Part shown: in pieces, positions 38,231 through 49,863 of the stretch
Layout of the letters: each line of letters starts with the position of its first letter
Position numbering within the stretch: the stretch's first letter is position 1
Assembly: GCA_029204225.1 (NCBI GenBank)
Contig: CM055095.1
Location: 21,619,252-21,683,251 of the forward strand
Source: Diphasiastrum complanatum
Lineage: Eukaryota > Streptophyta > Lycopodiopsida > Lycopodiales > Lycopodiaceae
Reading direction: 5' to 3'
Length of the DNA stretch: 64,000 nucleotides
Notes under the pieces: generated by a model
Told to the model about the DNA's origin: nothing
The model's database searches: none
The model's input: the letters and a program-made list of their open reading frames with translations, nothing else
Translations under genes and position numbers: made by a program

Positions 38231-39060
38231 AACGTATCATCCCATTGAGTACAGTTTGAACTTAGAAGCCACAGTTTTTCAAGTTCCCACTGATTATAGT
38301 CAACAATAATAACTTTAAGAAGTTGCAAAAGTAAATATCAAGAAGCTCCTCTTATATAGTTTGTGATTGCACATGTACGTTAGTAGAATCATAGAGTTTT
38401 TGTTATACTCATGCTACCAGTGCTGAATGAATTGTCGCTTGCAACCATATCAGTCCTAGTACAAGCAACACCAATAGAGTAGAATTGACCACTTCAGCTG
38501 ATGTGGACATCAATTGCAAAAATCAAGTAGAATAGAATTGACCTCCCAAATGTTCGTCGAGAGATATTCTGGGCATGCAAATTTGTGCATTTTCAGGTAA
38601 CCACTTTCTTCTGCGCTTGAATTTTGCATGACTATAGTCTGTAGTTAAAAACGATCAACATAGAATGCCTTCAAAGACGAGTACAGTTACCCAAAGTCTT
38701 CAACCATCCCACTATGATCTAACACACGAACCTGTTTATTCTTGCCTAATTTTCAGGCATAGTGTTTAGATTCTTTATAGGATGTCCTTCACCATATGAT
38801 CATTGTGATTCTTTGCAAATAATGGTATTTTCTTGAATGTATAATTTCTTTTACCTTCATTTTCGGATGCTCGTCATGTAAAGAAGATATCCAAGTCGGA
38901 AGAACAATGAAAATAGTGTGCTCACACACATTAGTAGACTCTATTTAATTATTTGTTTGGATTTAAATTTTTTGTAAGTAAGTGTTAAAAATGCTTTTAT
39001 CAATAAAAGTATTAAAATAATGACTTAAATTCAAAAAGTCATAACTACAATATATTTTTA

Positions 39061-39297
39061 CTCTTTGAGCTGATTCCAGCAAGTATATGCATGACAATAT
39101 TTGATTTCAGTTTGACTGAGATTTTTAAAGATCCTATTCAGTTAGGTGACGTTTTACGCCTTTTACGGAATTTCTTAACTTTCTTTCAAGTAAAATATCT
39201 TCTAAGTATGAGCTCCGATTCAAGTGATGTAGAAAACAATATTGCTCTATTTTCTGAGTTCTTTGCATTGACTATATGGATGATTAGCTTAAAGTGA
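39061..39297 (+). CDS. Conserved ORF in the 5' part of Helitron A
   Basis: Frame open from before the ATG at 39,091; the product from the Met is 68 residues (FSLTEIFKDPIQLGD, FFQVKYLLSMSSDSSDVENN, ALTIWMISLK). The inverted Helitron copy at 49,864-50,136 encodes the same protein with only 9 differences in 68 residues and no stops. By contrast, the RepHel frames are badly broken. It may be an exon of the RepHel gene or a separate small Helitron protein. I recognise no known domain. Confidence 0.5.
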   Translation, partial: LFELIPASICMTIFDFSLTEIFKDPIQLGDVLRLLRNFLTFFQVKYLLSMSSDSSDVENNIALFSEFFALTIWMISLK

Positions 39298-39663
39298 TTT
39301 TATAATATGACCCATAATCAAGCTAAGCAAACTTTATGTGATTGATCTAGAGTGAAACATTGATTTTGGATCCACAAATCATTATTCTATCTCTCACTCT
39401 CTAAATACAAGTTTAAATCATTATTCTGTCTCTCAAACCCCAACCAACAAGTAGTTACTCCGGAGTTTGTACAAAACATTGTTTCATATAGAAAGCACAT
39501 CCGCCTGAAACCACCAGTACAAGTCAAACAAGACTATTTTTAACATAAAATTTGAGTCATAATCCTTCTTTATGTTCAAAAGTGATAAATTACAATTTAA
39601 AATATAGTAGGATGTCTACTTAAAATAGAGTGTCATGTTTACTATTTTTGATAGGTATCCATG

Positions 39664-39707
<44 letters not shown>

Positions 39708-39892
39708 GTCGCTATTGTTTGCTTGATTCTGACGAAATCCATGTTAACTTTGACTTGCAGGATAAATGAACAAAGGTTGTGAATATCATGTTTGAAAACC
39801 CCAACCAATAAGTAGTTCCTCCGGAGTTTGTACGAAACAATGTTTCATATAGAACTCCGGTTTCTGAAAGCACATCCGCCAGAAGGAAGAGA

Positions 39893-40540
39893 TTGGCTCG
39901 TAGGAGACAAGCCAAGAGTAGGGCTTTGCCAGCATGTAGTATAGGCACAGCAGGTGTGTCCCTACGTAGCGCTGGTACATTGACTTTAGATGCCAGTGTA
40001 CAATCACTTAGCAGTGGTGCAGTAGAGCACATCAGGAGTAGCAAAACCAGTTTGGTTGTAGGCGTGCCTCTGCATAGCTATCATCCGTTGACATTACATC
40101 ATGTCATGGTACCATCATCTCAATGTCTTTTTGTAGAGTTTGTTGGAAGTAGTGCATTTTCATCCACCCAGTTTAGGTCATCCAAGATAGGGGTAGCAGC
40201 GGAGAGGGTAGAGTTGGTTACACCCGAACATGTTCGTAGTAATCTTTCATATTTAACTCCTGAAGCGGAATCCAGAAGTGAGAGGAAGATGAGGATTCGT
40301 CGTAGGTATATGGCAATATGTAAAGCCAGGGCTTTGCAATTTACCGTTCAGGAAGAGGAAGAGGATACACATTTGACGTCCCATGACGATATCAGAAGAG
40401 AGATTGATATATTGGGTGTAGGATCGATTATGCATGTTACATTGGATTCGATGTTATGGAGGGGGTGGACTCTACAACAACAGTGTTTGTTACACCCGAG
40501 CATGTGCGTAATCACCCATCATATAGAACTCCAGAAGTAG
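39893..40540 (+). CDS. Helitron A N-terminal ORF
   Basis: A 215-codon frame, the basic serine-rich N-terminal region preceding the Rep zinc-binding block. It starts with ARRRQAKSRALPACS, includes TPEAESRSERKMRIRRRYMA, and continues into an acidic stretch (QEEEEDTHL). The corresponding frame in copy B (48,842-49,306, minus) is nearly identical up to the RRRYMA motif, where B is deleted. A second copy of the SYRTPEVESRSAR motif in an overlapping frame (40,456-40,674) suggests internal duplication of this basic motif plus a frameshift. Confidence 0.6.
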   Translation: MARRRQAKSRALPACSIGTAGVSLRSAGTLTLDASVQSLSSGAVEHIRSSKTSLVVGVPLHSYHPLTLHHVMVPSSQCLFVEFVGSSAFSSTQFRSSKIGVAAERVELVTPEHVRSNLSYLTPEAESRSERKMRIRRRYMAICKARALQFTVQEEEEDTHLTSHDDIRREIDILGVGSIMHVTLDSMLWRGWTLQQQCLLHPSMCVITHHIELQK

Positions 40541-40655
40541 AATCCAGATCTGCTAGGAGTAGAAGGTTGAATTGCAGGTACCAAGCTAAGCGAAGACATC
40601 GGACCTTGCTTTTGTCTTTGCAAAAACCCGTAGTCACAGAAGTCTCACACTCTAG

Positions 40656-42452
40656 ATGGGGTCATTTGAAGTAGCTAGATCGCTTCAAACACCAGCATGC
40701 CATGATCTTGGAGAGATGGAGTTTGTGTGCGGTCATTGTTCGGCAGTAAGATGGAGAGCAGAAAGAAATAGCTCTTTCTATTGCATGAAAGACAAGGTAT
40801 GTTTGCCTTTGATGCCATCACCGCCTCTTTATCTCCTTAGTTTGTACACGACTTCTGATGACGTGGGAGCTCATTTTAGAAAACACGTTCGGAGTTATAA
40901 TAACTCCTTGGCCTTTGCATCTCTTGGGGTGGATCTAGATAGATCCCTTCCGCCAGGGACATAGGGCAGCAAATAGTCTGCCATCATCTTATATCGGTTC
41001 ACCGCGTCATATGCATCAACAGTACCAGGATGCTATGGTCGTCGTTAGGGAGTTGGGTTCTCCTGATTTGTTTATCACAATGAGGTGAACCCAAATTGGT
41101 CAGAAGTGAGGAGGGAGTTGAGATTTTGACAGACACCTACAAATAGGCCCGATTTGGTGTCGAGGGTTATGAAGCTTCAACATTTGATTGATTTGTTGAA
41201 GAAGGATGGAATATTTGGGCGCATTATAGGAAGGCTTCATGTTGTAGAATTTCAGAAGAGAGGATTGCCCCATGCCCACCTATTGATTATATTGGAGGAG
41301 TGGAGCAAACCCATCACTGTTGGAGATTACGATTGTGTCGTATGCGCAGAGTGAGAGGAGATGATCCGGAGTTGTACAAGATAGTGAGGACATGTATGAT
41401 GCACGGCCCATGCGGAACAACTTTTCCAAATGCACCGTGCATGAAGGATGGAAGATGCTCGAAGAACTACCCAAGGAATTTTATTGATGAAACATCGATA
41501 GTGAATGGGTATCTTTTGTATAGGCATAGAGACAATGGAGAGAAGGTGAAGTCGCATGGAATAGATTTAGATAACAGGTGGGTAGTACCGTACAGTAGAT
41601 GGTTGACACTACATTTTCAGTGTCACATCAACGTATAGATATGTGTACATATACATAGTGTGAAGTATTTGTAAAAGTACGTGTACAAGGGACCAGATAT
41701 CATTACGGCAGAGGCTATGGGGGGTGGTGGTCAATTGCGCCAGTGAATGGGATAGAGCAATTTTTGAATGCTCGATATTTCTCTGCAAGTGAGGCTTGCT
41801 GGCGACTATTTGGGATTTCTATGGGTGCTCATAAGCCAGTTGTGACTCGATTGGCAGTTCATCTGGCTGGACAGGAGTTGGTATACTTTACTGAGGGAGC
41901 CGATTTAGAGGAGGTCGTAGAAGGTCATTTGAGTACCACTTTGACAGCTTTTTTTGAACTGAATAGAAGTGGAGATTCGGAGGCCCAAGAGTTGTTGTAC
42001 CAAGACTTGCCACGGTTATACGTTTACAATAGGAGAGTGCGAAGGTGGACCCATAGAATCAATGCGCAGTCCATTTTGGCCATTGGACGTATGTATTTTG
42101 TCCATCCGTCTGAAGGAGAGCGATTTTATTTGCGATTTCTTTTGGCTCATGTAAGAGGTGCAAAAAGGTTGAGGACTTGCGCACAATCGACGGTGAGTTG
42201 TTTTTGTCATTCAGAGATGCTTGCAAGCATAGACTTCTTATCAACGATGCGATGGAATGGAGTAATTGCCTGCTGAAGGCAGTGTCATGGGGGACTCCGT
42301 CGCAACTTCGGCTCATGTTCGCTGTACTTCTTTGGACATGTGCCCTTTCTGACCCATTAGATCTTTGGACGAGTATAGAGCCCCATTTAGTAGAGGATTA
42401 TGCGGAGGAGTTAGGACAGCCAGTAACGTGCGAGACCGTTACTATGAGTTAG
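40656..42452 (+). pseudogene. Helitron Rep domain, broken
   Basis: Successive plus-strand frames follow the Helitron-like N domain and HUH Rep. A zinc-type start (VCGHCSAVRWRAER; LPLMPSPPLYL; RSYNNSLAFASLG) at 40,656-40,964 is followed by FGRIIGRLHVVEFQKRGLPH at 41,200 on, with the HUH motif PHAHLL intact. Then come MMHGPCGTTFPNAPCMKDGR and DNRWVVPYSRW. The Y2 region near 41,660 reads KYL-stop-KYVYKG: the position that is Tyr in the family (KYLYKY) is a TAA, removing a catalytic-region tyrosine. FLNARYFSASEACWRLFG and later frames (41,743-42,452) lead towards the helicase. There are at least four frame changes, so it is not functional. Confidence 0.88.
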
Positions 42453-42455
42453 ATT

Positions 42456-43998
42456 TTGGTAGATAGGGCTCTTCTAGACGTGGAGACGCACATGCAGGCA
42501 TCGGGAAAGTCATTGACAAATTTTGGCTTCACACTTCCCAATAGCGATGTCGAGTTTTCTCCACTATTTCGCAAGGAGATATTTCTCGATGAGACCCTTC
42601 TAGACGTAGAGGCTGACATCGAGAGATTGAATGTAGACCAACGTGTGATTTTTGATCGTGTAGTACGTGAGCATGTGGTACGAAGAGTGGGTGGAGTGTT
42701 CTTTGTAGATGGTCCGGGTGTTACGGGTAAGATGTTTCTCTATGGTGTCATGCTATTGTACGTGCATGCACAAGGTTGGATAGCACTGGCAGTTGCATCA
42801 TCGAGGATTGCTGCACTGTTAATGAAAGGTGGTAGGACCGCACACTCTAGATTTAGGATTCCTCCGACGGAATTGAATGAAAGCTCGACCTGCAACATCT
42901 CGAAACGGTCTCCGTTAGGTAAGCTTTTGATGGCATGTCGACTTATTATTTGGTACAAGGCTCCCATGGTACATAAGTATGCCATTGAGTGTGTGGATCC
43001 GTCTTTACGGGACATATTGGGTATTGATACTCCATTTGGAGGGATTCCGATCGTTTTTGGTGGTGATTTTTGTTAGGTACTCCCGGTGGTACGACGGGAC
43101 ATTCGTGCACAGATTGTGAGCACTTCACTGAAGTGTTTGCGTTTGTGAAAATATATGGAAGTGCACAAACTGTCAATGAACATGCGTGTTATGGGTGTGG
43201 AGGGAGCCGATAGGAACGAGCAGTCGAGGTTCATAGAGTATTTGTAGAGTATTGGAGATGGTCGTGAGCCCACATTTGTGCTGCGAGGTTTGGATTTGAT
43301 TTCTTTGCCAGAGTGTATGTGTCTAAGGACGCAAGATGTGTGTGAATTGATTTCGTTCACTTTCTCCGATATTGCACGACGTTACATGGATGTTGATTTT
43401 TTAAGAAGCTTGCACATTTTATAGTGCTGATAGCGTGGTTGAGCGTGATGACTCTGATGTGTACCCAGTAGAGTTTTTGAATAGCTTGCAACCGAGTGGA
43501 TGTCCTCCACATAGATTGGTGTTGAAGGTTGGCATGATAGTGATGTTGTTGCGGTCTATCGCGTCGCACAAAGGATTGTGCAATGGTACGAGACTCATCA
43601 TTCGTAGATTGGGTAGACAAGTCTTAGATGCAAAGATAGTTACCGGCAGGAATATTGGGAGTAGAGTCCTCATTCCACGGATCCCTTTAGTGCCGAGCGC
43701 TTCAAACTTGCCGTTTGAATTACAACGAATACAATCTCCTATTAGAGCAGCTTTCGCCATGACAATAAACAAGGCGCAGGGGCAGACTATGGAGACTATT
43801 GGATTGTACTTGCCACGTCCCGTATTTAGTCATGGTCAGTTGTATGTCGCATTATTGAGAGTGCGAAATGCAGGAAGTGTACGAGTGTTGATTACTGATA
43901 CTGACGGCCGATTTACAGATGTGGTAGGAGTGGCGAGGTGCACTCAAAATATTGTGTATTCCGAAGTGTTGTACTATTTGTTTTGGAGTAAGGGTTAG
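42456..43998 (+). pseudogene. Helitron PIF1-like helicase domain, inactive
   Basis: The helicase starts with LNVDQRVIFDRV. Walker A is VDGPGVTGKMFLY (family GPGGTGKT), so the Thr that binds Mg-ATP is Met. Walker B is IIWYKAPM (family WDEAPM), with both acidic residues replaced by Tyr and Lys. The next motif is FGGDFC-stop-VLPV, a CAG-to-TAG type change at about 43,075. The C-terminal part is a clean 187-codon frame at 43,435-43,998: GCPPHRLVLKVGMIVMLLR, NGTRLIIRRL, then AFAMTINKAQGQTM and FSHGQLYVALLRVRN. The C-terminus is far better preserved than motifs I-III. Confidence 0.9.
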
Positions 43999-44290
43999 TG
44001 TTAGGATTAGGGCTACATTAGAGTTAGGGTTAGGATTAGAGTGAAGTTAGAGTTAGATCAAGGTTATGGTTAGAGTTAGAGTTATATTAGGGCTAGGGTT
44101 AGGGTTAGAGTTATGTTAGGGTTAGGATTAGAATTAGGGTTAGAGTTACATTAGGATTAGGGTAAGGGTTAGTCTTAGAGTTACATTAGGGTTAGGGTTA
44201 GAGTGGTATTATGTAATAGATAGAGCAGCGTCAGGGTTACATTAGGATTTAGGATTAGAATTAGGATACACAAATTGCTGCTACCCACAA
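43999..44290 (+). repeat. Degenerate telomere-like repeat array
   Basis: About 290 bp rich in GGGTTA, AGGGTTAG, GAGTTA and GGATTA variants on the plus strand, starting at the stop codon of the Helitron helicase frame. Neither pure TTTAGGG (usual plant) nor pure TTAGGG; the six-base type TTAGGG and its variants dominate. Isolated TTTAGGG-type words also occur at 5560. Confidence 0.8.
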
Positions 44291-44498
44291 AAACATGGTT
44301 TTCGGCAAGGGTTAGGTTAAGTATCGTAGAATAAGAGTGAAGGTTAGGTTAGTTTGTAGATTTTAGGATTATTGTCGGAGATTATATTTGGACATTGAAT
44401 CCAGTCAACAAGCAGGGTAGCTTCTTATGTCAGTAAAATTGGTGAGTCGTTTGTTATTTTGACCAAATACATTGCTCATATTCTTGGTGTTGTTGCAG

Positions 44499-44825
44499 AT
44501 GTCGAAGACCTACATAAACCACGGGACTTTTGTGCAAAACCTGACAGAGTTATTTTGTTTTGGTGATGAGGTGTCTTGCAGCTCCATTTTGTGGTTGATA
44601 GAAGCTTATGCAGAGTTCTTATTCCAACAACAAAGGAGAAGATGTTTTATGCCAAGAGAATATCGATTCCTATTAGATGTAGATATGTTACTCAGGAATG
44701 TGGCATATGTTTGGAGACATGTTAGTGTTGTTAGACTTAGTGACTTTGAGCCAATGTTAGATAACCTGGTGTATGCCCAGGTATTGGTTTCTGACTTATC
44801 AGATGACATGATGTCTATTTCTTAA
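44499..44825 (+). CDS. Small unrecognised gene, family copy 1
   Basis: ATG at 44,499 directly follows a good splice acceptor (TTGTTGCAG), so this is likely a downstream exon or a start just inside one. The product is about 108 residues: CFGDEVSCSSILWLIEAYAE, FLLDVDMLLRNVAYVWR, then DFEPMLDNLVYAQVLVSDLS and DDMMSIS. It is homologous to 51,732-52,058, with the same length and block order, and the 100 bp upstream are also alike ('ttgaatccagtcaacaagca', 'gagtcgtttgttattttgac'). I recognise no family. The protein looks helical, soluble and acidic at its C-terminus. It lies immediately downstream of Helitron A. Confidence 0.6.
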   Translation: MSKTYINHGTFVQNLTELFCFGDEVSCSSILWLIEAYAEFLFQQQRRRCFMPREYRFLLDVDMLLRNVAYVWRHVSVVRLSDFEPMLDNLVYAQVLVSDLSDDMMSIS

Positions 44826-44935
44826 AAATATTGGAATATGAAGTTGTTGTTGCTTCAATTTTTTATAATAGTTTTGGTTTTTGTGATGAATGTTTTTCAA
44901 ACCCACACATTGAATACATGCACAAACACACAGAC

Positions 44936-45075
<140 letters not shown>

Positions 45076-45609
45076 AAATGAGGCCGAATGGATGAATCTT
45101 GCGGGCAATTTTAGACAAATGGAATCTATGAAATCTAAGGGATAGTTTTATGTCCCAACGTCTTGAACACTGTTTGGAAACATGGTTTATGAAACATTTT
45201 AAGAACACGGTTTAGAGTTGTGTGGGCTCCAATTGTGTTTGGCTCCCAACTTGCATGATAATCAATCACCATGATATTCACACAATCTAAGTTTGCAGCT
45301 ATGGAATCTATGGGATAGCTACCTGTCCCAACGTCCTGAAGAGTTGAGGAGTAATCTAGAGCTGTAGTGAGAGACGAGCTGTAGTGAGTGAGTAACTTTT
45401 GTAGTACGAACCACTTTCAACAAATCCATACACACATGTACACACACATTCCATTTCTTCCATGCCAATGAATGTGAATACTCTATGTGAATTTGTAGGA
45501 TAGTGATTGTATATATTAATAGCTAATAAGACATCATAGAACAATGTCAAGCTCTCAATGGACTATTGCAAATAGTTGAGAGTGCAAGCAAGTAATTAGA
45601 ATGTGCATT

Positions 45610-46155
45610 GCATATGAAATTTTTTGGAAAACTCGAATTTTTTGGAAAAACTCGAATTTTTGGAAAGACTTTTATGACTCGAATTTTTCTAATGTCTCGA
45701 ATTTTTTCATAAAGATTCGATTTTTTTCCAAAAAGACTCGAATTTTGGAACGACTCGAAGTTTTGAGACTCAAATTTTTTAGACTCGAATTTTTTGGACT
45801 ACTCGAATTTTTCCAAGGACTTGAATTCTTTGAACGACTCGATTTTTTGAAAAGCTCGAATTTTTCAATGACTCGAATTTTTAAGAAGACTCGAATTTTT
45901 AGAACGACTCGAATTTCTAGAATGACTCAAATTTTTGTAAAGACACGAATTATTTGATGACTCGAATTTGATGACATGAATTATTTGATAACTTGAATTT
46001 TTGTCAAGACTCAAAATTTTTTGAAAGACTCGAATTTTTCAAAGACTCGAATTTTTCCCAAGACTCGAATTTTTTCCAAGACTCGATTTTTCTCAAGACT
46101 CAAAATTCTCGATGACTCGAATTTTTCTCAAGACTTGAATTTCTCCTAGACTCGA
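45610..46155. repeat. Satellite-like array of GACTCGAATTTTT units
   Basis: Roughly thirty degenerate repeats of GACTCGAATTTTT plus a variable 2-8 base linker, giving an irregular period of about 13-20 bp. The same unit forms arrays at 52,380-52,830 and 53,100-53,575. Frames open on both strands (for example 45,601-45,957) are by-products of the repeat. Confidence 0.92.
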
Positions 46156-46395
46156 ATGGACGACCACGTACATACACACACATACATCGGCCAGCCATCA
46201 ACGACCATCGACTTTCCTCCTAAATCATCGCTGCTCGCCCGTGAACGAGATACTGAATTTTCAAATCATTGGCCGTCACCTAGATCAGCGGCCATTGCCC
46301 GTCAACGACGGGCACTCACAACTAGTATATATTCTAAAAAGAGAATGTAAGGGTGGTGTTAACTCGTCTAGTACCCTATGTCACGCCTAAGAATA
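46156..46395 (+). repeat. Dispersed repeat with terminal hairpin, copy 1
   Basis: Matches 53,895-54,118 throughout ('cacgtacatacacacacata', 'gactttcctcctaaa', 'cgacgggcactc'). It ends in a hairpin whose arms include GGTGGTGTTAAC and GTTAACACCACC, with the loop phrase 'ctatgtcacgc' conserved in both copies. It abuts the right end of a GACTCGAATTTTT array, as copy 2 follows one. Confidence 0.8.
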
Positions 46396-46424
46396 GTAAG
46401 GTGGGTTAACACCACCATTACAAC

Positions 46425-46600
46425 TTACACACCTTAGAACACCCTTACACACCTTAGAACACCCTTCCACACCTTACAACCATTACACCTTAGAACACAA
46501 TTACACCCTTACAACACCCTCAACCTTAAAACCTCAACCGCCACACATTACTTAACTTACAACCTCAACCTTACAACACCCTCAACCGCCACATTCCTCT
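46425..46600. repeat. Short minisatellite
   Basis: Irregular repeats of 'ttacacaccttagaacaccc' and shortened forms. Confidence 0.75.
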
Positions 46601-46649
46601 CTCGGCCAGTACCTACCCATTGTTGCCCGCTGACCGTAGCATTCATGCT

Positions 46650-46692
46650 CTGGGCTGGCGGCTCTCTCTGGCTCGCTCGCTCGCTCGATCTC

Positions 46693-46728
<36 letters not shown>

Positions 46729-47162
46729 GGTTGCGCTCGGATTATCCCTGCTCCAGAGCTCCTTCTCTCTTTCACGCATTATCCTTGCTCTCTTCGATTA
46801 TCCTCTCTCTTTCTCTCTCTGCACCTCTCTCTTTCTCTCTCTCTCTCTGCACCTGGATGAGTCCACCGATAGTTGGGCGGTCAGATCAAATAGGCTGGTT
46901 GGATCGCGCTCTCTCTCTCTCTCTCTCACAGAGATTCTGCAGGCTCTTACTCTGACTTTTTGGATGAATTTGTAGGACGATATCTTTCTCTGGCAGATTC
47001 TGCAGACTCTTTTTCCAGCCTGAATGCTTCAGACTCTTGCTTCTAAGTTTGCTGAAGGGTTTCATCACACGTTCTTCACTGATTAGCTGAGAGCCCGGGA
47101 TCATCATCACACATTCTTCACTGATCAGATGAGAGCTTGGATCAAGTGAGTGTATACATCTA

Positions 47163-47219
<57 letters not shown>
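46650..47219. repeat. CT-rich LTR-like sequence
   Basis: Interrupted CT tracts (46,697-46,733; 46,910-46,927; 47,163-47,219) mixed with unique sequence. 'atcatcacac' and 'ttcttcactgatta' recur around 47,060-47,130. Because a primer binding site follows at 47,247, this may be LTR sequence. Confidence 0.4.
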
Positions 47220-47221
<2 letters not shown>

Positions 47222-47770
47222 GATCTTCTGATAGCATTCTGTATCATGGTATCAGAGTGAGGTTTGTCCACATCTTCCATTCACGGTCTGAACTCACTAG
47301 ATTTGAACTGTGCCTTTTAAATCTTGAAAATGTAGAGCCTTTGTGTATATCGTGAAAGTCTGGGTGCGACTTGCTGTAAATAATTCTTACGATCAAGGAT
47401 GATGGGTACTACAGCCCTGTGTGAAGTTGTTTCTATGGAGCGCTGCTTCCTATGCTATCTATCTATATGAGTTAGGCTCAACAATTTTGCTTAACGTATC
47501 ACCATGCAGCGATATGCATCTGCATTTGTAAATAGAGAGAGACCTGCTATTGTACTGAGCAGCACCAACAGCGAGATGGTCCTCCATTTGTAGAGATCTT
47601 TATTTCATTTAAAGTTATGAAAGGTGGATAGTTGTTGATGCAAGAAGAGAGGATGTAGACACGCTTTAGGTGATGATGAATTCTTGATGCATATGAATCA
47701 AAGGATGCTTCATTACTGAATCCAAGCATGCCTTTCAACATTACGAATGGCTGATCTTTTGAGAGCAGAA
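47222..47770 (+). repeat. Retroelement leader repeat with primer binding site, copy 1
   Basis: TGGTATCAGAG at 47,247 immediately follows a CA end (GTATCA), the LTR-PBS arrangement. About 540 bp from here are repeated at 48,017-48,559 at high identity. A frame after 'atgcagcgatatgcatctgc' gives MQRYASAFVNRERPAIVLSS, then stops. No gag domain is recognised, so it could be a TRIM-like or very degenerate retroelement. Confidence 0.6.
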
Positions 47771-48016
47771 GAGGTGCTGAACATCCTGTGGTATTACAAA
47801 AGTTTAACGACAAGCCAGCAAGATGAACAATCAGTGGGTGACATTGCCAGTATGGAGTATGCCTTCACCAGAGGAGAAATGTGGGAGCATCAGTTACATT
47901 CACGATGACATCTACCTGTTCGCATCTATGTAGAGCCTTCAGCCTCATTCGTTACAGATCATTAATACAATATGTAGTTAGAGTATCTCTGGCTCTCTCT
48001 CTCTTTCCTCTCTCAC

Positions 48017-48559
48017 TGATCTTCTGATAGCATTTTGTATCATGGTATCAGAGCAAGGTTTGTCACACCTTCCATTCACGGTCGACATCTCCCTGTCTGA
48101 ACTCACTAGATTTGAACTATGCCCTTCAAGTCTTGAAAATGTAGAGCCTTTGTCTGTATTGTGAAAGTCTGGGTGGGACTTGTTGTAAATGATTCTTACG
48201 ATTAAGGATGAAGGGTACTACAGCCCTCTGTGAAGTTGTTTCTATGGAGCGCTGCTTCCTATGCTATCTATCTATATGAGTTAGGCTCAACGATTCTGCT
48301 TAATCTATCACCATGCAGCGATATGCATCTGCATGTGTGAATAGAGAGAGACCTGCTATCGTACTTAGCAGCACCAGCAGTGAGATGGTCCTGCATTTGC
48401 AGAGATCTTTACTTCATTTAAAGTCATGAAAGGTGGATAGTTGTTGATGCAAGAAAAGAGGATGTAGACACGCTTTAGGTGATGATGAATTCTTGATGAA
48501 CAGATGCTTGATTACTGAATCCGAGCATGCCTTTCAACATTACCAATGGCTGATCTTTT
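48017..48559 (+). repeat. Retroelement leader repeat with primer binding site, copy 2
   Basis: Same sequence as copy 1, with TGGTATCAGAGC at 48,043-48,054. It is cut off at 48,560, where Helitron B sequence starts. Confidence 0.65.
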
Positions 48560-48578
48560 GACGACTTGTCTACCCAAT

Positions 48579-49306
48579 CTACGAATGATGAATTTGGTAC
48601 CATTGCACAGTCCTTTGTGCGACGCGATGGACCCGCAACAACATCACTATCATGCCAACCTTTAACACCAATCTATGTGGAGGACATCCACTCGGTTGCA
48701 AACTATTAAAAAACTCTATTGGGTACACATCAGAGTCATCACGTTCAACCACGCTATCAGCACTATAAAATGTGCATGCATCACCAGGAAGTTGCTCAAC
48801 AACTTTCGAATTGATCTCACCCATGTTTTCGGTCAACAGAGTCAATATTGCCTGGCTTTTCGTTTTGCCATATACCTACGATGAATCTTCCTCTTCCTCT
48901 CACTTTTGGATTCTGCTTCAGGAGTCAAATATGAAGGATTATTACGAACATGTTCAGGTATAACCAACTCTACCCTCTCCGCTGCTACCTCTATCTCGGA
49001 TGACCTAAACTGGGTGGATGGACTCCTACAGTCTGATGAAAATGCACTACTTCCAACAAACTCTACAGAAAGACATTCAGGTGATGGTACCATGACATGA
49101 TGTAATCTCAATGGATGATAGCTATGCGGAGGCACGCCTACAACCAAACTGGTTTTGCTACTCCTGATGTGCTCTATTGCACGATTGCTAAGTGATTGTA
49201 CATTGGCATCTAAAGTCAATGTACCATCGCTACGTCGGGACACACCTGCAGTGCCTATACTACATGTTGGCAAAGCCCTACTCTTGGCTTGTCTCCTACG
49301 GGCCAA
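48579..49306 (-). pseudogene. Deleted RepHel remnant of Helitron B
   Basis: N-terminal ORF (48,842-49,306; ARRRQAKSRALPTCS ... RRRYMAKRKA) followed in another frame by TFYSADSVVERDDSDVYPIE and GCPPHRLVLKVGMIVMLL from the helicase C-terminal part (48,579-48,845). Copy B contains a few codons absent in A (SSDCRSPSTQF against SSTQF). It contains no catalytic motifs. Confidence 0.8.
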
Positions 49307-49489
49307 TCTCTTCTTTCTGGATGATGTGCTTTCAGAAACCGGAGTTTTGTATGAAACATTGTTTTGTACAAACTCCGGAGTAACTATTTGTTGGTTGACA
49401 TGCTATTCACAACCTTTGTTCATTTATCCTGCAAGTCAAACTTAACATGGATTTCGTCAGAATCAAGCAAACAATAGCGGCCCCAAAGA

Positions 49490-49539
<50 letters not shown>

Positions 49540-49863
49540 TGGCCATGGATACCTATAAAAGATAGTAAACATGACACTCTATTTTAAGCAGGCATCCTAC
49601 TATATTTTAAATTGTTATTTATCACTTTTGAGCATAAAGAAAGATTATGGCTCAAATTTTACGTTAAAAATAGTCTTGTTTGACTTGTACTAGTGGTTTC
49701 AGGCGGATGTGCTTTCTATATGAAACATTGTTTCATACAAACTTCGAAGTAACTACTTGTTGGTAGGGGTTTTCAGACATGATATTCACAAAAATGAAAT
49801 TAAGTAGGCTTTGAACTTGTATTAAGAGAGTGAGAGACAGATTAATGATTTGAGGATCCAAAG

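Larger units (their letters stand above)
38830..44000 (+). mobile_element. Helitron A, autonomous type, decayed
   Basis: Helitrons move by rolling-circle replication using a RepHel protein (HUH Rep nuclease plus PIF1/SF1B helicase). Both domains are recognisable here in order on the plus strand (40.6-44.0 kb), after about 1.8 kb of 5' sequence. That 5' part (38,830-40,320) is shared in inverted orientation with 48,842-50,370, which sets the approximate left limit. The exact 5' TC and 3' CTRR termini were not identified; the helicase frame ends at 43,998 and is followed directly by telomere-like repeats. Confidence 0.8.

Noticed and set aside
45601-45957. 118-codon frame full of N-F-S-K-T-R-I-F type repeats, and similar ones at 52,604-52,951 and 53,227-53,668
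   Set aside because: Direct product of the GACTCGAATTTTT array; unit length varies and frames drift, so no stable protein is implied.
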